Shown: piece after piece, positions 36,090 through 45,177 of the stretch | Numbering within the stretch: the stretch's first letter is position 1 | How the letters are laid out: each line of letters opens with the position of its first letter | NCBI GenBank assembly: GCA_013822765.1 | Contig: PNKY01000010.1 | Location: forward strand, 124,001 to 188,000 | Direction: 5' to 3' | Origin: Rhodospirillum sp. | GTDB lineage: Bacteria; Pseudomonadota; Alphaproteobacteria; Dongiales; Dongiaceae | Length of the DNA: 64,000 nt | Program-made: the position numbers and the translations under genes | The notes under the pieces: model-generated | Seen by the model: the letters and a program-made list of their open reading frames with translations, nothing else | Databases searched by the model: none | What the model was told of the DNA's origin: nothing

Positions 36090-36845
36090 CTACCGCTTGC
36101 GGAAGGCCAGATGGGCCAGCCAGCCGGTCAACAGCGAGACTAGCACGGCCGCTACGCCATAGCCGAAACGCGGCGCGATCGACCGGGAGTTGGCGTATTT
36201 GTACAGATCCGCTCCGAACCCGACCTTGCTGATGACCAGCGGCATGTTCTGGGCATCGACGATCCGGCCCTCCCTGACTAGGTAGACGTCGATCAGGAAC
36301 GTTCCGGTCGGAACGTTCGAGGGCAAATGCAGGTTGGCGCGGAACAAGGTCTCACCGATGAAGGTGACGCGCCCCACCCGGTCGGCGTAGAGGCCCTGCT
36401 TGCGCTTCTGCTGCACCAGCGCGATACGAAACGACCCGACGCCATAGGGTATCTCCTCCGCGGTCTCGAACCGCAGCCGCCCGATGCCGAGCTGGTAGCG
36501 GTCGAGCATCTCGTTGGGCAGGATCTCGAACAGCGGCCGGGACGACGCGACGCCATAGAGCGACGGCACGTCGTCGAACTCGATCGATTCGGCGTTGACC
36601 CAGATGCCGGCGAAGCGGTCCTTCTGGTGCACCGCCACCCGGCCGGCGGGGCCGCGCATCACCAGGATCACGTCGCCCGGCCCGTCGATCGCGCCGAACA
36701 CCAGGATGTCCTGACCGGCGAAATCGGTGGTGATCTCCACCAGGTGATCATCGACGTCGGCGACGATGCCCTTGGCCGCGGCCGGAGCGGCGAGGCCGGC
36801 GATCGCCGCCGCAAGAACCACGAGCGAGGAGAGCGCGCGCATCAT
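36090..36845 (-). CDS. TIGR02186 (Alph_Pro_TM) family protein
   Basis: A 251-residue exported protein anchored by a C-terminal helix. A signal peptide ends APAAAKG, a beta-rich periplasmic domain follows (VEITTDFAGQDILVFGAI, then DVILVMRGPAGRVAVHQKDR), and the C-terminus is RFGYGVAAVLVSLLTGWLAHLAFRKR in part. This family is found almost only in alphaproteobacteria and neighbours TSUP exporters. Here it overlaps the TSUP gene by 4 bp, implying a joint function at the membrane. The molecular role is unknown. Confidence 0.88.
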   Translation of the reverse strand: MMRALSSLVVLAAAIAGLAAPAAAKGIVADVDDHLVEITTDFAGQDILVFGAIDGPGDVILVMRGPAGRVAVHQKDRFAGIWVNAESIEFDDVPSLYGVASSRPLFEILPNEMLDRYQLGIGRLRFETAEEIPYGVGSFRIALVQQKRKQGLYADRVGRVTFIGETLFRANLHLPSNVPTGTFLIDVYLVREGRIVDAQNMPLVISKVGFGADLYKYANSRSIAPRFGYGVAAVLVSLLTGWLAHLAFRKR

Positions 36846-37807
36846 CGGCTCCCCAGCAGAGGCTGCAGCGAAAACAGATCGTCCGGCGTCGCCACCAGCG
36901 TGTAGCAGAGGCCGACGGCAACCGAGAGGATGAGCAGCGCCAGCAGGAAACGGATCTGCTCGCCCGGCAGGCGCGCGCCGATCCGCCCGCCGAACTGCGC
37001 GCCGATCACCGATCCGATGGTCAGCACGAAGGCAAGCAGCACGTCGACGGTGCGGTTCTCCACCGACTGCAGGATGGTGGTGACGGCCGCCACGAAGATG
37101 ATCTGGAACAGCGAGGTGCCGACCACGATCGAGGTCGGCATGCCGACCAGGTAGATCATCGCGGGCACGATCAGGAACGCGCCGCCGACCCCGAGCAGGG
37201 CGGAAAGGATGCCGACCACGAAGCCGATGCCGATCGGCATGATCGCCGAGATGTAGAGCCGCGACTTCTTGAACCGCATCTTGAGCGGCAGGCCGTGCAC
37301 CCAGACATGCTGGTGCAGCTTGCGCGGGGCCATGGCTCCGCGCTGGGCGCGCCGCACGCGGCGCAGGGCGCGGGTCGATTCCGCGAACATCATGAGCCCG
37401 ATGGAGCCGAGCAGGATGACGTAGGCGATGTTGATGACGAGGTCGATCTGCCCGAAGCGGCGCAGGATCGAAAACAACGCGACGCCGACCAGCGAGCCGA
37501 ATACGCCGCCCGACAGCAGGACGGCGCCCATCTTGAAATCGACGTTGTCGCGGCTCCAGTGGGCCAGCACGCCGCTGACCGAGGTCGCCACCGTCTGATT
37601 GGATTGGGTGGCGACGGCGACTGCTGGCGGCACGCCGATGAAGATGAGCAGCGGCGTCATCAAGAAGCCGCCGCCGACTCCGAACAAGCCGGAGAGGAAG
37701 CCGACCCCGGCGCCAAGGCCAAGCAACAGCAACACCGACACCGAGAGCTCGGCGATCGGCAAATAGACTTGGAAGCTGAGTAGCCAGTCTAGCAGGGCGC
37801 CCAGCAT
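36842..37807 (-). CDS. TSUP (TauE/SafE) family anion exporter
   Basis: A 321-residue membrane protein with about eight helices. The two TauE/SafE repeats are visible as GVGFLSGLFGVGGGFLMTPLL and FVVGILSALLGVGGAFLIVP in part. Family members export sulfite, sulfoacetate or similar organosulfur anions. It has an extra ~50-residue cytoplasmic Arg-rich loop (RALRRVRRAQRG) in the middle. It is first in the operon with the TIGR02186 gene. Confidence 0.9.
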   Translation of the reverse strand: MLGALLDWLLSFQVYLPIAELSVSVLLLLGLGAGVGFLSGLFGVGGGFLMTPLLIFIGVPPAVAVATQSNQTVATSVSGVLAHWSRDNVDFKMGAVLLSGGVFGSLVGVALFSILRRFGQIDLVINIAYVILLGSIGLMMFAESTRALRRVRRAQRGAMAPRKLHQHVWVHGLPLKMRFKKSRLYISAIMPIGIGFVVGILSALLGVGGAFLIVPAMIYLVGMPTSIVVGTSLFQIIFVAAVTTILQSVENRTVDVLLAFVLTIGSVIGAQFGGRIGARLPGEQIRFLLALLILSVAVGLCYTLVATPDDLFSLQPLLGSR

Positions 37808-38062
37808 GCCCGACCGAACCCCCGGTCCTTGCGATCCAACACGTCCGGCGGCCGCGCCTGCGTCAGCCGGGTATCCCCCGCGACTGGTGATGGCGGCCGA
37901 CGAGACGCATCATGTGAAAATGCTGGTCTGAGCGTCTTCGGCGACAGCGACTCGGGGACCGCGGGCCAATCGTGATCGCCACTCTACGACGGTGATTCTG
38001 AAGGTGAAAGCAGGGAATCTGGTGCCAGAGATCAGCAATCGGTGATCGAGGGCGCGCGGCTG

Positions 38063-39031
38063 CTATTTCTGCAGGATGTCGGTCAGCTCTTCCAGCTGGG
38101 TGCGGGCGCGCAACAGATAGAAACCCTGGGCGGTGAGGTGATTGGGCTCGACCAGCGCATTGGGCTCGCCGTTGATGACGACCAGCGGCTGCAGGCTGGC
38201 GCCTTCCACCATGGACGCGATCATGCGCTCCCAGATCTTGCCGGCGCCGCGCTCGTCCAGCACGTTCTTGAAGTCGACACCGAGGTCGCGCAGCAGCAGG
38301 GCGTTCGCGTAGAGCAGGCCCTTGTTGAAGTAGAAGACGTTATCGGCCTGGAGGTCGAACCAGTCGCCGGAATAAAGGTCGATCTCCTGGTCGATGGCGT
38401 TGGAAGCCGCGCCCAGGTCCTTGCCGATGCGGTCCAGCGTGCTGATCAGATTGTCCGAGCGCGGCTCGAAGGCTGCCTTGCCTGCCGCCAGGCGCGTGTT
38501 GTAGCTGGCGAGCCGGACCATCGCCTCCTTGTATTGCGTCTCCGAGTTCGCGGAGATCGAGCCTCCGCTGACATACCAGGTATCGGGCGCCTGATTGAGC
38601 AATCCGGCTGCTTTTTTCAGGTCATCGTCGGCGTTGGCCGAGCCGCGCGAGCGGCCGATCTGGTCCGCCATTTCGATCGCGAACCGGGCCAGCGCCTGCT
38701 GAATGCCGCGCTGAAAATTCGGCATGTTGTCGAGCGCGTAGCCCGGCATGAAGAATGGATCATTGGCTGGCCAGGACGTCTCTTCCACTTCGCGATGGAT
38801 CAGCGCCGCAGCCAGGGCGATGGCCTTGCTCTGGCCATCCGGCACGTTTCCAGCGGAAAAACTCGGATCGTCATTGATCTTGTGCACGATGATCATGCCG
38901 ACCGGATAATACAGCAGCAGCGCGATCAGAATGGCCAGCGCGATCCACTTGGACCGCTTCAGCCAGCGCCGGCCGGCGCCGGGCAGCTTCGGCGTATCGG
39001 CGGGGGAGTCCAGAAACGGGTCGGCGGTCAT
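38063..39031 (-). CDS. DUF2333 family membrane-anchored protein
   Basis: A 322-residue protein. A short cytoplasmic tail precedes one membrane helix (~30-50, WIALAILIALLLYYPVGMII), followed by a helical periplasmic domain with EETSWPANDPFFMPGYALDNMPNFQRG, the hallmark of DUF2333. The domain ends GFYLLRARTQLEELTDILQK. The family is widespread in proteobacteria without known function. It sits just downstream of trpS on the same strand, with a 62-bp gap. Confidence 0.85.
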   Translation of the reverse strand: MTADPFLDSPADTPKLPGAGRRWLKRSKWIALAILIALLLYYPVGMIIVHKINDDPSFSAGNVPDGQSKAIALAAALIHREVEETSWPANDPFFMPGYALDNMPNFQRGIQQALARFAIEMADQIGRSRGSANADDDLKKAAGLLNQAPDTWYVSGGSISANSETQYKEAMVRLASYNTRLAAGKAAFEPRSDNLISTLDRIGKDLGAASNAIDQEIDLYSGDWFDLQADNVFYFNKGLLYANALLLRDLGVDFKNVLDERGAGKIWERMIASMVEGASLQPLVVINGEPNALVEPNHLTAQGFYLLRARTQLEELTDILQK

Positions 39032-39093
39032 AAAGGCCTACTCCAGGTGGGGGCACCACCGACAGATGGTGGCTGCTCGTTAGCCCGGCAAGG

Positions 39094-40119
39094 TCAATGC
39101 AGGAACCCGACGATCTCCTCGACCTCACGCAGGATCGGCATGGCGATGGCCTGGGCGCGTTCGGCGCCCTTGCGCAGCAGGGCGTCGAGCTCGTCCTGGT
39201 GCGCCAGCAGGCGCTTCATCTCGGCATTGATCGGGCCGAGCTTGGCGACCGCGAGGTCGGTCAGCTCGCTCTTGAACTTGGAGAACTCCTGGCCCGCGAA
39301 GCGGTTCACCGCGTCCGCCAGCGTGACATCCGACAGGGCGGCGTAGATCGACAGCAGGTTGAACGCTTCCGGCCGCGCCGCGTCCGCATCCGCCTTGACG
39401 TGGCCGTGCTCGTCCAGCGTCTCCGGTCCGGGCAGCGGGTTGGGATCGGTCTTGGCCTTGCGAAACTTGAGCGCTATGGTCTCCGCGTCGTCGGTCATGT
39501 TGATGCGGCTGTAGTCGCTCTCGTCCGACTTGGACATCTTCTTGGCGCCGTCGCGCAGCGACATGATGCGCGCGGCCGGCCCGCCGATCACCGGCTCGGG
39601 CAGCGGGAAGAACTTGACGCCGTAGTCGTTGTTGAACTTCTGCGCGATGTCGCGCGCCAGCTCGAGATGCTGCTTCTGGTCCTCGCCCACCGGCACGTGC
39701 GTCCCCTTGTAGGCGAGGATGTCGGCCGCCATCAGCACCGGATAGGCGTAGAGCCCGATCGAGGCGTTCTCGCGGTTCTTGCCGGCCTTTTCCTTGAACT
39801 GGGTCATGCGGTTGAGCCAGCCGAGGCGCGCCACGCAATTGAGGATCCAGGCCAGCTGGGCGTGCGCGAAGCACTGGCTCTGGGCGAAGATGATGGAGCT
39901 GTCGGGGTCGATGCCGGCGGCGATATAGGCGGCCGCCACCTCGCGCGTGTTCTGCCGCAAGGCGGCCGGCTCCTGCCACAGGGTGATGGCGTGCAGGTCG
40001 ACGACGCAGAAGATGCAATCATAGTCCTTCTGCATCCGCACCCAGTTCCGGACGGCGCCCAGGTAGTTGCCCAGATGCAGGTTGTTGGTCGGCTGGACGC
40101 CGGAGAAAATACGGTTCAT
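39094..40119 (-). CDS. trpS: Tryptophan-tRNA ligase
   Basis: A 341-residue class I aminoacyl-tRNA synthetase. It begins RIFSGVQPTNNLHLGNYLGA, where HLGN is the HIGH equivalent, and has KKMSKSDES as KMSKS loop. The tryptophan pocket region VLMAADILAYKGTHVPVGEDQ and GPAARIMSLRDG are typical. It charges tRNA-Trp. No T-box or leader peptide is seen upstream. Confidence 0.97.
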   Translation of the reverse strand: MNRIFSGVQPTNNLHLGNYLGAVRNWVRMQKDYDCIFCVVDLHAITLWQEPAALRQNTREVAAAYIAAGIDPDSSIIFAQSQCFAHAQLAWILNCVARLGWLNRMTQFKEKAGKNRENASIGLYAYPVLMAADILAYKGTHVPVGEDQKQHLELARDIAQKFNNDYGVKFFPLPEPVIGGPAARIMSLRDGAKKMSKSDESDYSRINMTDDAETIALKFRKAKTDPNPLPGPETLDEHGHVKADADAARPEAFNLLSIYAALSDVTLADAVNRFAGQEFSKFKSELTDLAVAKLGPINAEMKRLLAHQDELDALLRKGAERAQAIAMPILREVEEIVGFLH

Positions 40120-40352
40120 CGAGTGTGCTTTCGCGCTGGCAGTGTGGTAACCGCCCCGGCAACCCCAGGGTGGCGGCTATATCGCCGCCCCGCCGCCGCC
40201 TTCGCAAGGCTTTTCGCGTGTATTTTCGGCCCAAACCGGCCCATTGGGCCCGCCTTTCGACCGCCGAATGCCATTGAAGGAGAAGGCTTTCGCCATCATA
40301 TTAGGAACCGGCTGAAGGGGGCTGTCGCCCCTCGGGAACAAGGAGTGAACAG

Positions 40353-41081
40353 ATGGCCACGGGACCACAGAGAGATTATTTAGGCCGCGCTCAGGCGCCG
40401 GCCGGCGCCCGCGCTGCCGAGATCGATGTCGGCCTCCGGGCATACATGCAGAAAGTGTTCGGCCTCATGGGCATGGGGACGGCGGTGACCGGTCTGGTCG
40501 CCTACTTCACGTCGCAAAGCCCGGCGATGCTGGAATTGATCTACAACACTCCGCTGCGCTGGGTGGTGATGCTGGCGCCGCTGGGCTTCGTGCTGGTGCT
40601 GAGCTTCGGCATCAACCGGATGCGCGCTTCGACCGCCCAATTGACCTTCTGGGCGTTCGCCGCGGTGATGGGCCTGTCGCTGTCGTCGATCTTCCTGGTC
40701 TATACCGGCCAGTCGATCGTCACGACCTTCTTTGTCAGCTCGGCGACCTTCCTCGCCATGGCGCTCTACGGCTACACCACCAAGCGCGACCTGACGGGCT
40801 GGGGCTCGTTCCTGTTCATGGGCCTGATCGGCCTGATCGTCGCGAGCCTGGTCGGCCTGTTCGTGCAGAGCACGGCGCTGCAGTTCGCCATCTCGGTGAT
40901 CGGCGTCCTGATCTTCACCGGCCTCACCGCCTACGACACCCAGAAGATCAAGGAAATGTACTTCGCCGGCGACAACAGCGAGACCTACGGCAAGAAGGCC
41001 GTGATGGGCGCCCTGTCGCTCTATCTCGACTTCATCAACCTCTTCCTCTATCTGCTGCGTTTCATCGGCGACCGCCGCTAA
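40353..41081 (+). CDS. Bax inhibitor-1/YccA family membrane protein
   Basis: A 242-residue protein with seven membrane helices and the family signature near the C-terminus (GLTAYDTQKIKEMYFAGDN). The early RAYMQKVFGLMGMGTAVTGLV helix and FWAFAAVMGLSLSSIFLVYT are also typical. YccA-type members modulate FtsH; others behave as pH-gated Ca2+ leak channels. AAGGAG precedes the ATG. A strong terminator follows. Confidence 0.93.
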   Translation: MATGPQRDYLGRAQAPAGARAAEIDVGLRAYMQKVFGLMGMGTAVTGLVAYFTSQSPAMLELIYNTPLRWVVMLAPLGFVLVLSFGINRMRASTAQLTFWAFAAVMGLSLSSIFLVYTGQSIVTTFFVSSATFLAMALYGYTTKRDLTGWGSFLFMGLIGLIVASLVGLFVQSTALQFAISVIGVLIFTGLTAYDTQKIKEMYFAGDNSETYGKKAVMGALSLYLDFINLFLYLLRFIGDRR

Positions 41082-41106
41082 CGACGCCGCAGACCACTCC
41101 GAACGG

Positions 41107-41137
41107 AACCGGGGCCATTTGGCCCCGGTTTTGTTTT
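41107..41137 (+). terminator. Rho-independent terminator
   Basis: A perfect 10-bp stem AACCGGGGCC / GGCCCCGGTT with an ATTT loop is followed by TTGTTTT, 25 bp after the Bax inhibitor-1 gene. Confidence 0.92.
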
Positions 41138-41215
41138 GCGCGGGCTCTGGCGCGGCGTCCTGGCCTTGGCTAGCTTGGCCCCGGGAGCAATCACTCGGTC
41201 AGGGGAAATCCTTCG

Positions 41216-41839
41216 ATGTACATGCTGTATTGGTCGCCAAGTTCGGCGTCGCTGGCGCCGCACGGCGCGTTGGAAGAGGCGGCCGCGAAATACGAGCTGA
41301 CGCTGGTCGACACCGACGCCGGCGCGCATCGCGACCCCGCTTATCTGAAGCTCAACCCCAACGCCAAGGTGCCGACCCTGGTGGTGGACGGCAAATTCGT
41401 CATGTTCGAATCGGCGGCGATGGCGATGTTCATCGCCGATCGCCACCCGCAGGCCAAGCTGGCGCCGGGACCGGACGAGATGGCGCGCGGCCATTTCTAT
41501 CAGTGGCTGACGCATCTCACCAATTCGGTGCAGCCCGCCATGCTGCGCTATTACTATCCCGACCGGCATACCGGGGATGAGGGCGGTCACGAGGCGGTGA
41601 AGGCGAAAGCGATGGAGGAGATCGCAAGCTTGTGGGGCCGCATCGACCAGCACCTGGCGTTGCACGGGCCGTTTCTGCTGGGCGAGCGCTTCAGTGCCGC
41701 CGACATCTCCGCCTACATGCTCTCCACCTGGCAGCAATGCTGCCCGAACACCTACGAGCGCTTCCCGAACGTGAAGCGCCTGGCCGACCTGGTGGCGGCG
41801 CGGCCTGCCATGCAACGGGTGATCCAGAAGAACAGCTGA
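41216..41839 (+). CDS. Glutathione S-transferase family protein
   Basis: A 207-residue GST. The N-terminal domain starts YMLYWSPSSASLAPHGALEE, with the cis-Pro strand NAKVPTLVVDGKFVMFES. The C-terminal domain has FLLGERFSAADISAYML, the conserved hydrophobic staple region. It overlaps the following DUF924 gene by one base (TGATG), so they are co-translated. The substrate is unknown, and it is clearly different from the GST at 8969. Confidence 0.9.
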   Translation: MYMLYWSPSSASLAPHGALEEAAAKYELTLVDTDAGAHRDPAYLKLNPNAKVPTLVVDGKFVMFESAAMAMFIADRHPQAKLAPGPDEMARGHFYQWLTHLTNSVQPAMLRYYYPDRHTGDEGGHEAVKAKAMEEIASLWGRIDQHLALHGPFLLGERFSAADISAYMLSTWQQCCPNTYERFPNVKRLADLVAARPAMQRVIQKNS

Positions 41840-42399
41840 TGAGCTCGCCGCGCGACATCCTGGAATTCTGGTTCTCCGACCGGGCGCGCCAGCTCTGGTT
41901 CGAGAAGGACGCGCCATTCGACGCCGACATCCGCGCGCGCTTTGGCGAGCTGGTGCACCAGGCCCAGATGGGCGGGTTCGAGGACTGGCGATCCTCGCCC
42001 GACGGCGCGCTCGCCTTGCTGCTGCTGCTCGACCAGTTCGCGCGCAACATCTTCCGCGGCCAGGCCAAGGCGTTCCTCGGCGATCCGCGCGCCCGCGAGA
42101 TCGCGGCCGAAGCGGTCGCCCGCGGCTTCGACCAGCGCTATCCGTTCCCCGACCGCGTGTTCTTCTACCTGCCGTTCGAGCATTGCGAGACGCTCGCCCA
42201 ACAGGACCGCTACGTCGTGCTGCTCGAAGGCTGTGTGCGCGATTTCGGCGACGTGGCGGCGGAGTTCCTCGACTACGCCCATCGCCACAGGAACATCATC
42301 AAGCGCTTCGGCCGCTTCCCCCATCGCAACGAAGCGCTGGGGCGAGAGGCGACGGAGGAAGAGGTGGAGTTCCTGAAGGGACCGAACTCGTCGTTCTGA
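41839..42399 (+). CDS. DUF924 family protein
   Basis: A 186-residue helical (TPR-like) protein. It has the DUF924 signatures ILEFWFSDRARQLWFEKD, LLLLLDQFARNIFRG, FFYLPFEHCE and RFGRFPHRNEALGREAT. The family is common in proteobacteria and has no assigned function. It is coupled to the upstream GST gene. Confidence 0.9.
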   Translation: MSSPRDILEFWFSDRARQLWFEKDAPFDADIRARFGELVHQAQMGGFEDWRSSPDGALALLLLLDQFARNIFRGQAKAFLGDPRAREIAAEAVARGFDQRYPFPDRVFFYLPFEHCETLAQQDRYVVLLEGCVRDFGDVAAEFLDYAHRHRNIIKRFGRFPHRNEALGREATEEEVEFLKGPNSSF

Positions 42400-42404
42400 G
42401 CCGA

Positions 42405-43094
42405 CTACTCTGCGGTCTGCGACTGCGCATCACGCGCCGCAGCCGTATCGATGAGCACGGTGGCTGTGCTGTCGATGCTGTTCGATATCGTGTAGATGCC
42501 GACGAGCTTGCCGCGGAAATTGTCGCCGAGGATTTCCAGCCAACTCTGCAATGTCGTGCCCGGTTCGATGAACAGGTCGTCTTGTGACGATGGCTCTGGA
42601 CGGTTCGCGATTACGGCATCGATATGTTGCCTGGTCGCGGCCGTGCGTTCGGGCGACAAGGACGGATCGATCTTGATCAGCAATGCACCCAACGGCGCGC
42701 CTTGCCGGCCGGCAATATTGTAGTCCGGCTGACCAAGCTCTCCGAGAATGCGATCGTACTGGTCCGCGGGCACCGGCGGCGGATCGTAACCCTGCGTCAA
42801 CTCGATCCAGTAGATCGGCCGTTCCTTCTTCGAGGCATCGAACCATAGCGTGAGGCGCCGGCTGTCCTTGAGCGCGACCTGATAGCGTGGATTTGGCCGC
42901 TCGACCACCATCAGGCCCGTCATATCCCGTGCGACTTCTTTTCCAAGCGGCTCTTGAGGATTGCCCGGCGGCGCAAGCTCGGGAGCAGGTTGACCGAGCG
43001 CAAAGCCCAGAATCTCTTGATGGGGGGACGTTTCCGCAAGCGCGGGCGCAATGAGTGCTGAAACCATCGCGAAGACTGCGAGCGCCCACCGCAT
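42405..43094 (-). CDS. Secreted hypothetical protein, paralogue 1
   Basis: A 229-residue exported protein (signal peptide ending APALAETS). It has two visible blocks: RRLTLWFDASKKERPIYWIEL and LGALLIKIDPSLSPERTAA in part, then a variable C-terminus. The same blocks in the same order occur in the next gene upstream (43103-43777), so the pair are tandem duplicates. No enzymatic motif is recognised. The LWF/W arrangement suggests a compact beta domain, but the function is unknown. Confidence 0.65.
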   Translation of the reverse strand: MRWALAVFAMVSALIAPALAETSPHQEILGFALGQPAPELAPPGNPQEPLGKEVARDMTGLMVVERPNPRYQVALKDSRRLTLWFDASKKERPIYWIELTQGYDPPPVPADQYDRILGELGQPDYNIAGRQGAPLGALLIKIDPSLSPERTAATRQHIDAVIANRPEPSSQDDLFIEPGTTLQSWLEILGDNFRGKLVGIYTISNSIDSTATVLIDTAAARDAQSQTAE

Positions 43095-43102
43095 GCGGTC
43101 GC

Positions 43103-43777
43103 CTATGGCGCGGTGAGGTTGAGCACGGTCTGGGCGCGGACCATGTCGATGAGATCGGTCTGCATGCTGCTGACCTTGCCCTTGAATGATGTCAGGAAGA
43201 AGACGGCACCGCGGAAATCGGGCGTCAGCAGCCTGGTGCGCGAGCGCAGATCGGTGAGGCCGAAGTCGGCGATCTGGGCCGGGGTCGGCGTGAAGCTGGC
43301 GTCGAGCTGCTTCAGGATGGTGGCGCGGCGCGCTTCCGGCAGGCGCGGGTCGAGCTTGAGCAGGATCCAGAAGCTGCCGAGATCGCCTTGCACCTCGGCG
43401 ATCTTGTCGGGCTTGCCGAAGGTCGCTTCGAAATTGGTGAGGGCATCCTGCGGCCGCAGCTCCTTGCCTTCGAGGCTCTGGCTGAGGCGCGCCCAGAATA
43501 CGCGCCTTCCGTCCTCGGCCGAGGAGAACCAGAGCTGAAGCGCGCGGTGGTCCGTGAACTTGCTCTCGATGTGCGGGATCGGCGATTCGATCAGCACGCT
43601 GTCCCTCAGCACATCGCCCAGCTTCTCCTGATAGATGCCTTCCAGGAACTCGCCGTCGAGCGGTTCATCGAGCGGCATGTCGAGCGGGATGTTCATCACG
43701 CGCTGGCGCGGCTCTTCCGCCAGCGCGAGGTGGGACGCCGCGACCAGCGCGGCGAGCCCGATCATGAAACGCCTCAT
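43103..43777 (-). CDS. Secreted hypothetical protein, paralogue 2
   Basis: A 224-residue exported protein with a signal peptide cut near LALAEEP. The central RALQLWFSSAEDGRRVFWARL and the following FWILLKLDPRLPEARRATI match its downstream neighbour. The frame is open farther upstream, but ATG at 43777 gives the signal peptide and overlaps the LysR stop as ATGA, so it is coupled to that regulator. It may therefore be part of the regulator's own operon. The function is unknown. Confidence 0.65.
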   Translation of the reverse strand: MRRFMIGLAALVAASHLALAEEPRQRVMNIPLDMPLDEPLDGEFLEGIYQEKLGDVLRDSVLIESPIPHIESKFTDHRALQLWFSSAEDGRRVFWARLSQSLEGKELRPQDALTNFEATFGKPDKIAEVQGDLGSFWILLKLDPRLPEARRATILKQLDASFTPTPAQIADFGLTDLRSRTRLLTPDFRGAVFFLTSFKGKVSSMQTDLIDMVRAQTVLNLTAP

Positions 43778-44700
43778 GCGACCTTTGCTTCCTTGCAAGT
43801 TGCGTAATGCCCGCTCGCCTGTTCCACCAGCCAGTCGCGGAACGCCTGGATCTTCGGCTGCTTCAGGGCGTTCTTGGCATAGACGATGAAATAGCCGGTG
43901 TCGGTCTTGACGGTGAAATCGATCGGCTTGATGAGGCGCCCGTGGCGCAGGTCGTCGCCGGCGTTGATGACGTTGCCCATCGCGATGCCGAGTCCGTCGA
44001 TCGCCGCCTGGATCAGCAGGTTCGAGTAGTTGAGGCTGAGGTTGGACTTGATCTTCGCTTCCGGAAAGCCCGCGCCCTTCAGCCAGTCCGACCACTCATC
44101 ATAGCCCGAGCGCATCCAGTCGCTGTCGGTGAGCAGCGGGTAGTTGAGCACGTCGCGCGGCTCGTTGATCGGCTTGTCGGGCGTGAGCAGACCGGGCGCG
44201 CAGACCGGGAAGATGTCGTTCCTTGCCAGCAATTCGCTCTCCAGGCTGTCCCACTGGCCGCGTCCGAAGCGGATACCGAGGTCGATGTCGCGGCCGCCGA
44301 TCTGCTCCACCGTGCTGGTGGCGGAGAGACGCACCTGGATGTCGGGATGCTGGCGCTGGAAATCGGACAGGCGCGGCACCAGCCATTTGGCGGCGAGCGA
44401 GGGCAGGGCGGTGACGGTCAGTGGGCGGTCCTTGCCGAAGCGGGTGATCTCAGCCGCGCCCTCGGCGAGCTGGTCGAACGCGGTCTTGACCGGCCCGATG
44501 AAGCGCTTGCCGGCTTCGGTCAGGCGCACCTGGCGGGTTTTGCGCTCGAACAGCGGTTGGCCCAGGTATTCCTCCAGCGCCTTGATCTGGTGGCTGATGG
44601 CGCTGTGGGTGACGTTCAGCTCGGCCGCCGCCTTGGTAAAGCTCTGCAGGCGGGCGGCCGCCTCGAAATAATGCACTGATTTCAAGGGCGGAAGGCGCAT
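43774..44700 (-). CDS. LysR-family regulator, GcvA-like
   Basis: A 308-residue regulator. The winged-helix domain opens LPPLKSVHYFEAAARLQSFT and TKAAAELNVTHSAISHQIK, typical of the GcvA group. The effector domain has LPSLAAKWLVPRL and the D-I-D-L-G-I-R-F-G-R block. The intergenic region before it carries three copies of TTTCTCA/TGAGAAA and faces a DUF1127 gene on the other strand, so that gene is a likely target. The ligand is unknown. Confidence 0.92.
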   Translation of the reverse strand: MRLPPLKSVHYFEAAARLQSFTKAAAELNVTHSAISHQIKALEEYLGQPLFERKTRQVRLTEAGKRFIGPVKTAFDQLAEGAAEITRFGKDRPLTVTALPSLAAKWLVPRLSDFQRQHPDIQVRLSATSTVEQIGGRDIDLGIRFGRGQWDSLESELLARNDIFPVCAPGLLTPDKPINEPRDVLNYPLLTDSDWMRSGYDEWSDWLKGAGFPEAKIKSNLSLNYSNLLIQAAIDGLGIAMGNVINAGDDLRHGRLIKPIDFTVKTDTGYFIVYAKNALKQPKIQAFRDWLVEQASGHYATCKEAKVA

Positions 44701-44709
44701 CGCAGGCCC

Positions 44710-44789
44710 TTTCTCATGCGTCAGTTTTTCTAACAGAACATCTGAGAAACTATCGTTTGTCCGCTAGCAAAATCAAGCCCATTTTCTCA
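44710..44789. promoter_or_regulatory. Three TTTCTCA motifs between the LysR and DUF1127 genes
   Basis: TTTCTCA occurs at 44710-44716 and 44783-44789, and its complement TGAGAAA at 44743-44749. The middle copy also forms TTTCT-N13-AGAAA (44727-44749), consistent with a LysR T-N11-A-type site. It is the likely operator of the divergent promoter pair. Confidence 0.5.
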
Positions 44790-44831
44790 TTCAACGGCGA
44801 TGACGCCACAACGAGACCTGTGAGGTGAGCT

Positions 44832-45056
44832 ATGAAGTCCAATGTCTTTTCAAGCCCGATCAACGGCTTGTCCCGGGGCGTCGGCCACGAGATCGCAGCG
44901 ATCCTGGACCGCGTCTTTGAAGCCCCCTTCATCTGGGCGGAGCGGGCGTCCGAGCGCCGGCACTTGTCCGAATTGGACGACCACCTGCTGAACGATATCG
45001 GCCTCAACCGGGCCGACGTTGAGGCGGTCAGCACCAAGCCGTTCTGGCGGGCGTAA
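44832..45056 (+). CDS. DUF1127 domain protein, first of a tandem pair
   Basis: A 74-residue basic/acidic small protein. The C-terminal ~30 residues are the DUF1127 core: LSELDDHLLNDIGLNRADVE. Residues 1-40 are an amphipathic extension, making it longer than the usual ~45-residue DUF1127 proteins. Such proteins are linked to stress, phosphate and RNA turnover in alphaproteobacteria. It faces the LysR regulator. GAGGTGAG is its ribosome site. Confidence 0.85.
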   Translation: MKSNVFSSPINGLSRGVGHEIAAILDRVFEAPFIWAERASERRHLSELDDHLLNDIGLNRADVEAVSTKPFWRA

Positions 45057-45067
45057 CGAGTTTTCCC

Positions 45068-45087
45068 GGATGGCCACCCGGCCATCC
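45068..45087 (+). other. Stem-loop between the DUF1127 genes
   Basis: GGATGGCC-accc-GGCCATCC forms a perfect 8-bp stem just after the first DUF1127 stop. There is no U-run, so it may attenuate rather than end transcription. Confidence 0.45.
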
Positions 45088-45177
45088 AGTCCAAGCGCGG
45101 CGCGAGGGACAGGAGCGGCCAGCTCTCACCCGACTTCTGTGAAGCGCCGCGCAAGGACTAACCCAAGGAGATGGACC

